A stretch of 64,000 nucleotides of DNA from Enterococcus saccharolyticus subsp. saccharolyticus (GTDB lineage Bacteria; Bacillota; Bacilli; Lactobacillales; Enterococcaceae). Positions 61,543 to 64,000 of this stretch are shown in pieces. Both the position numbers and the translations under genes were made by a program. The stretch lies in assembly GCF_029023825.1 (NCBI RefSeq), contig NZ_CP118957.1, forward strand, positions 1,403,501 to 1,467,500, written 5' to 3'. The notes under the pieces are model-generated. The model was not told the origin of the DNA and made no database searches. It saw only the letters and a program-made list of their open reading frames with translations. Within the stretch, counting starts at the first letter, position 1. The number at the start of each line of letters is the position of its first letter.

Positions 61543-63027
61543 TTATTTCACTTCTAAAATATCTTCCACACAGGCTTTCATATCACCGGATGCAATGACA
61601 CGATTATGACGAATTGGTGCGTCATCCAATTCTGTCACAGCAGTTGGAATTGTAACGTTTGATAATTCATTCAATTCATGAACTAATTCAAAATCGTCTT
61701 TATCGGTTTCAGTATTCGTTAAGGCTTCTACGACCACACGCGGGAATTTATATGGACTTGCAGTAGAAACAACAAGTGACGGTAAATCTGATTGTGCTTG
61801 ATATTTTTCTAACACACTTGCAGCAACAGCAGTATGTGGATCAATCACATAATTTGCTTCTTTGTATACTTTTTCAATCGCTTGTTTCGTTTCTTCTTCT
61901 GTTGCGAAATCACCATAAAAATCAGCTAATTTTGCTTTCATCTCTGGTGTAATTTCATAGCTACCTGCTGAACTTAATTGTTCCATCAATGTTTTTGTTT
62001 GAGCAACATCATCGCCTGTTAGATGGAAAATCAAGCGCTCTAAGTTACTTGAAATTAAAATATCCATTGATGGTGAAGAAGTCACATAAAACGGACGATT
62101 ACGATCATACACACCTGTTTGGAAGAAATCAGTTAACACTTTATTTGGATTCGATGCACAAATTAATTGATTAAATGGTACACCCAATTGTTTTGCGTAA
62201 TAACCCGCTAAAATATTTCCAAAGTTTCCAGTTGGCACGGACACATTAATTGAATCACCATTGTTAATTTCACCTGCTTTTACCAATTGTGCGTAAGCAT
62301 ACACATAATAAACAACTTGTGGAATCAAACGACCAATATTAATGGAATTAGCAGAAGAAAATTGCTTGCCGTTTTCTGCTAATTTTTGTTTTAACGCATC
62401 ATCATTGAATAATGCTTTTACTGTTGATTGGGCATCATCGAAGTTTCCATCAATCGCAACAACATACGTGTTCTCACCTTTTTGTGTCACCATTTGTTTT
62501 TCTTGAATTTTGCTGACGCCATCTCTTGGATAAAAGACAATAATTTTTGTTCCAGGAACATCTGCAAAACCAGCCATCGCTGCTTTTCCAGTATCACCAG
62601 ATGTTGCAGTTAAAATAACGATTTCTGAATCAACGCCATTTTTTTTCGCAGAAGTTGTCATCAAATACGGTAAAATAGATAATGCCATATCTTTAAAAGC
62701 AATCGTTGAACCATGGAATAATTCTAGGTAATAGTCATTGCCTTTTTTCACAACTGGCGCAATCGCTGCATCATCAAACTTATCATCATAGGCTGAATCG
62801 ATACAGTGACGCAATTCTGCTTCTGTAAAATCAGGATAAAATGCACTCATAATTGTAAATGCGACTTCTTGGTAGCTTTGTGTCGCTAATTCATCAAAAT
62901 CTAATGTAAGTTTTGGTAATTCTGTTGGTACATACAAACCGCCATCTGTCGCTAATCCTTGTAGAATTGCTTGCGAAGCTGATACGATGTTTTGTGCGTC
63001 TCGTGTACTCTTATATAGTAAAGTCAT
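61543..63027 (-). CDS. thrC: Threonine synthase
   Basis: A 494-residue PLP enzyme that converts O-phosphohomoserine to threonine. The long (class I type) form, starting LLYKSTRDAQNIVSASQAI; PLP Lys in GSTIAFKDMALSILPY (about 110); TATSGDTGKAA phosphate loop. GGGAGAG before the ATG. No hom or thrB neighbour is present in the window. Confidence 0.95.
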   Translation of the reverse strand: MTLLYKSTRDAQNIVSASQAILQGLATDGGLYVPTELPKLTLDFDELATQSYQEVAFTIMSAFYPDFTEAELRHCIDSAYDDKFDDAAIAPVVKKGNDYYLELFHGSTIAFKDMALSILPYLMTTSAKKNGVDSEIVILTATSGDTGKAAMAGFADVPGTKIIVFYPRDGVSKIQEKQMVTQKGENTYVVAIDGNFDDAQSTVKALFNDDALKQKLAENGKQFSSANSINIGRLIPQVVYYVYAYAQLVKAGEINNGDSINVSVPTGNFGNILAGYYAKQLGVPFNQLICASNPNKVLTDFFQTGVYDRNRPFYVTSSPSMDILISSNLERLIFHLTGDDVAQTKTLMEQLSSAGSYEITPEMKAKLADFYGDFATEEETKQAIEKVYKEANYVIDPHTAVAASVLEKYQAQSDLPSLVVSTASPYKFPRVVVEALTNTETDKDDFELVHELNELSNVTIPTAVTELDDAPIRHNRVIASGDMKACVEDILEVK

Positions 63028-63131
63028 ACATTGCTCTCCCTTAGAAAAAATTTATTTTAATTATTTTATCATTTTTTAGTAGAATAGACTACATCGAATC
63101 AGTTTTTTTATGAAAAAGTTTTATTTTCTTT

Positions 63132-64000
63132 TCATTTCTCTTTTCTTAATAAATACACATCTAGCTCATCTTTCATCTTTTGAGAAATCTCGCGTGCAAT
63201 CGGTAGAACCGTTGCATCAATGATTCGTGTAGTAAAAGTAATAATAAACGCCACGCTTTTATTGAACGAAGTCTCACTCAGAAAATCAATCACATCTTTT
63301 TTCGAATGAATCACTGGACCACCGACTGCTGCTCCACGCGCAAATGTTATCGCTGGTACACCCCCCAAAATGGTGTAGAATCACTCAGATACACCCCTTG
63401 GCTTGTTTTGATACCATGACCTAATTCGTTTGCAACAAAATCAACATAATGAATCAAATCCTCGGTCGCAGTAGCACAAGCCACACCATGCCCTAAGACA
63501 GCGCCTAGCATATCTACATTAATGACTAAACGATACGCAGATAATTCATTTTGATGCGCTTGGACATAAGCAGTTGATCCACATAACCCTCGCTCTTCGG
63601 CACCACACCAAATAAACTTCAATGTCCGTTTTGGTTTTGTTGTAACAAAGTGTTTGAAAAAATCTAAAACTGCCAAAACACCTGTTGCATTATCATAGAC
63701 CCCTTTAGAATGGCGCACAGAATCATAATGCGCAGTAAAAGCCACAATTTCTGCTAATTCACCGGGAATTGTTGCTACAAGATTGTGGGAAGTACGGGAA
63801 CTTTCTTGCCCTTGCACCTGTAATTTAACTGTTTGTGGATTCATCCGCACAAGTTTTTCTGCCTCGCGAATACTCATCGTCATCCCAGGAATTTTACCCA
63901 ATGCTTGAAGTTTTGGACGGAGATATCGTTCTTCAATATCCGTCTGTTCATCATAACAATCCCCATTAAATGTGACAAAACCTGCGACTTGCGCTTCGAT
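63132..64000 (-). pseudogene. M28-family metallopeptidase gene with a frameshift, 5' end outside the window
   Basis: The frame from the right edge down to about 63368 encodes the peptidase body: TAHYDSVRHSKGVYDNATGV (first zinc ligands), WCGAEERGLCGSTAY (Glu base), INVDMLG. It then ends early as DSTPFWGVYQR. The next frame (63132-63368) continues with GGVPAITFARGAAVGGPVIHS, the expected C-terminus. The break falls at six G (63361-63366); one more G would restore DSTPFWGGVPAITFARG. Either a true frameshift, a slippery G-run, or a sequencing error. The frame continues past 64000, so the start is not seen. Confidence 0.8.

Overview
The window is AT-rich, low-GC Gram-positive DNA. Core gene content and order (pcrA-ligA-gatCAB-dgkB-rlmCD; fruR-fruK-fruA; tig, clpX, engB; glmS behind a glmS ribozyme; a T-box leader) point to an Enterococcus or a very close relative. 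The species cannot be fixed from the sequence alone. Almost every gene has a strong AGGAGG-type ribosome binding site, which often decides the start.

1-14,500 is an accessory region transcribed on the minus strand. From its promoter end (14,365) leftwards it holds an XRE-type regulator, hsdM, hsdS, a 67-residue basic protein, a possible 30-residue ORF, hsdR, then four more closely packed genes: an MrcB_N/DUF3883 protein, a MazG-like pyrophosphohydrolase, a YdbC/PC4-like ssDNA-binding protein and a NucS-like nuclease with a C-terminal RAMA-like domain. Spacing suggests one long type I restriction-modification operon with extra nucleic-acid genes. Beyond it lie an IS3 remnant, a fragment ORF, a pezAT toxin-antitoxin pair, a decayed OLD-type ATPase gene, and an FNR-type module (Crp/Fnr regulator, RIC-like protein, metal P-type ATPase) with a textbook FNR-box promoter.

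14,500-32,400 is core chromosome: rlmCD, dgkB, gatBAC, ligA, pcrA, a GH13 amylase, the fructose operon (plus strand), two genes of unknown function and engB.

32,400-50,100 is the tig/clpX/engB neighbourhood, opened by insertions. An IS110-family element with a structured leader lies between engB and clpX. Between clpX and tig sits an 11.7-kb cluster of membrane proteins, nearly all starting with the same short zinc ribbon followed by a transmembrane segment: a TcaA-like protein, a Yip1-like protein, a small secreted-domain protein, a VWA protein whose C-terminus looks like a catalytically dead serine hydrolase, an intact class-A-type serine hydrolase, a WG-repeat protein and a further zinc-ribbon protein. 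An IS21-family element with a 5-bp target duplication splits the last gene from its likely promoter, and an IS30-family element sits between the cluster promoter and tig. This cluster is the best candidate for a little-described system, probably acting at the cell envelope.

50,100-64,000 is core again: a TPR-like protein, RDD protein, sppA, a small protein, glmS with its ribozyme, namA-type OYE reductase, a GH1 6-phospho-beta-glucosidase, a tyrosine phosphatase gene with one nonsense codon, a Met-type T-box controlling a MetQ-like lipoprotein and an M20 amidohydrolase, a small membrane protein, thrC, and an M28 peptidase gene with a frameshift in a G-run, cut by the window end.
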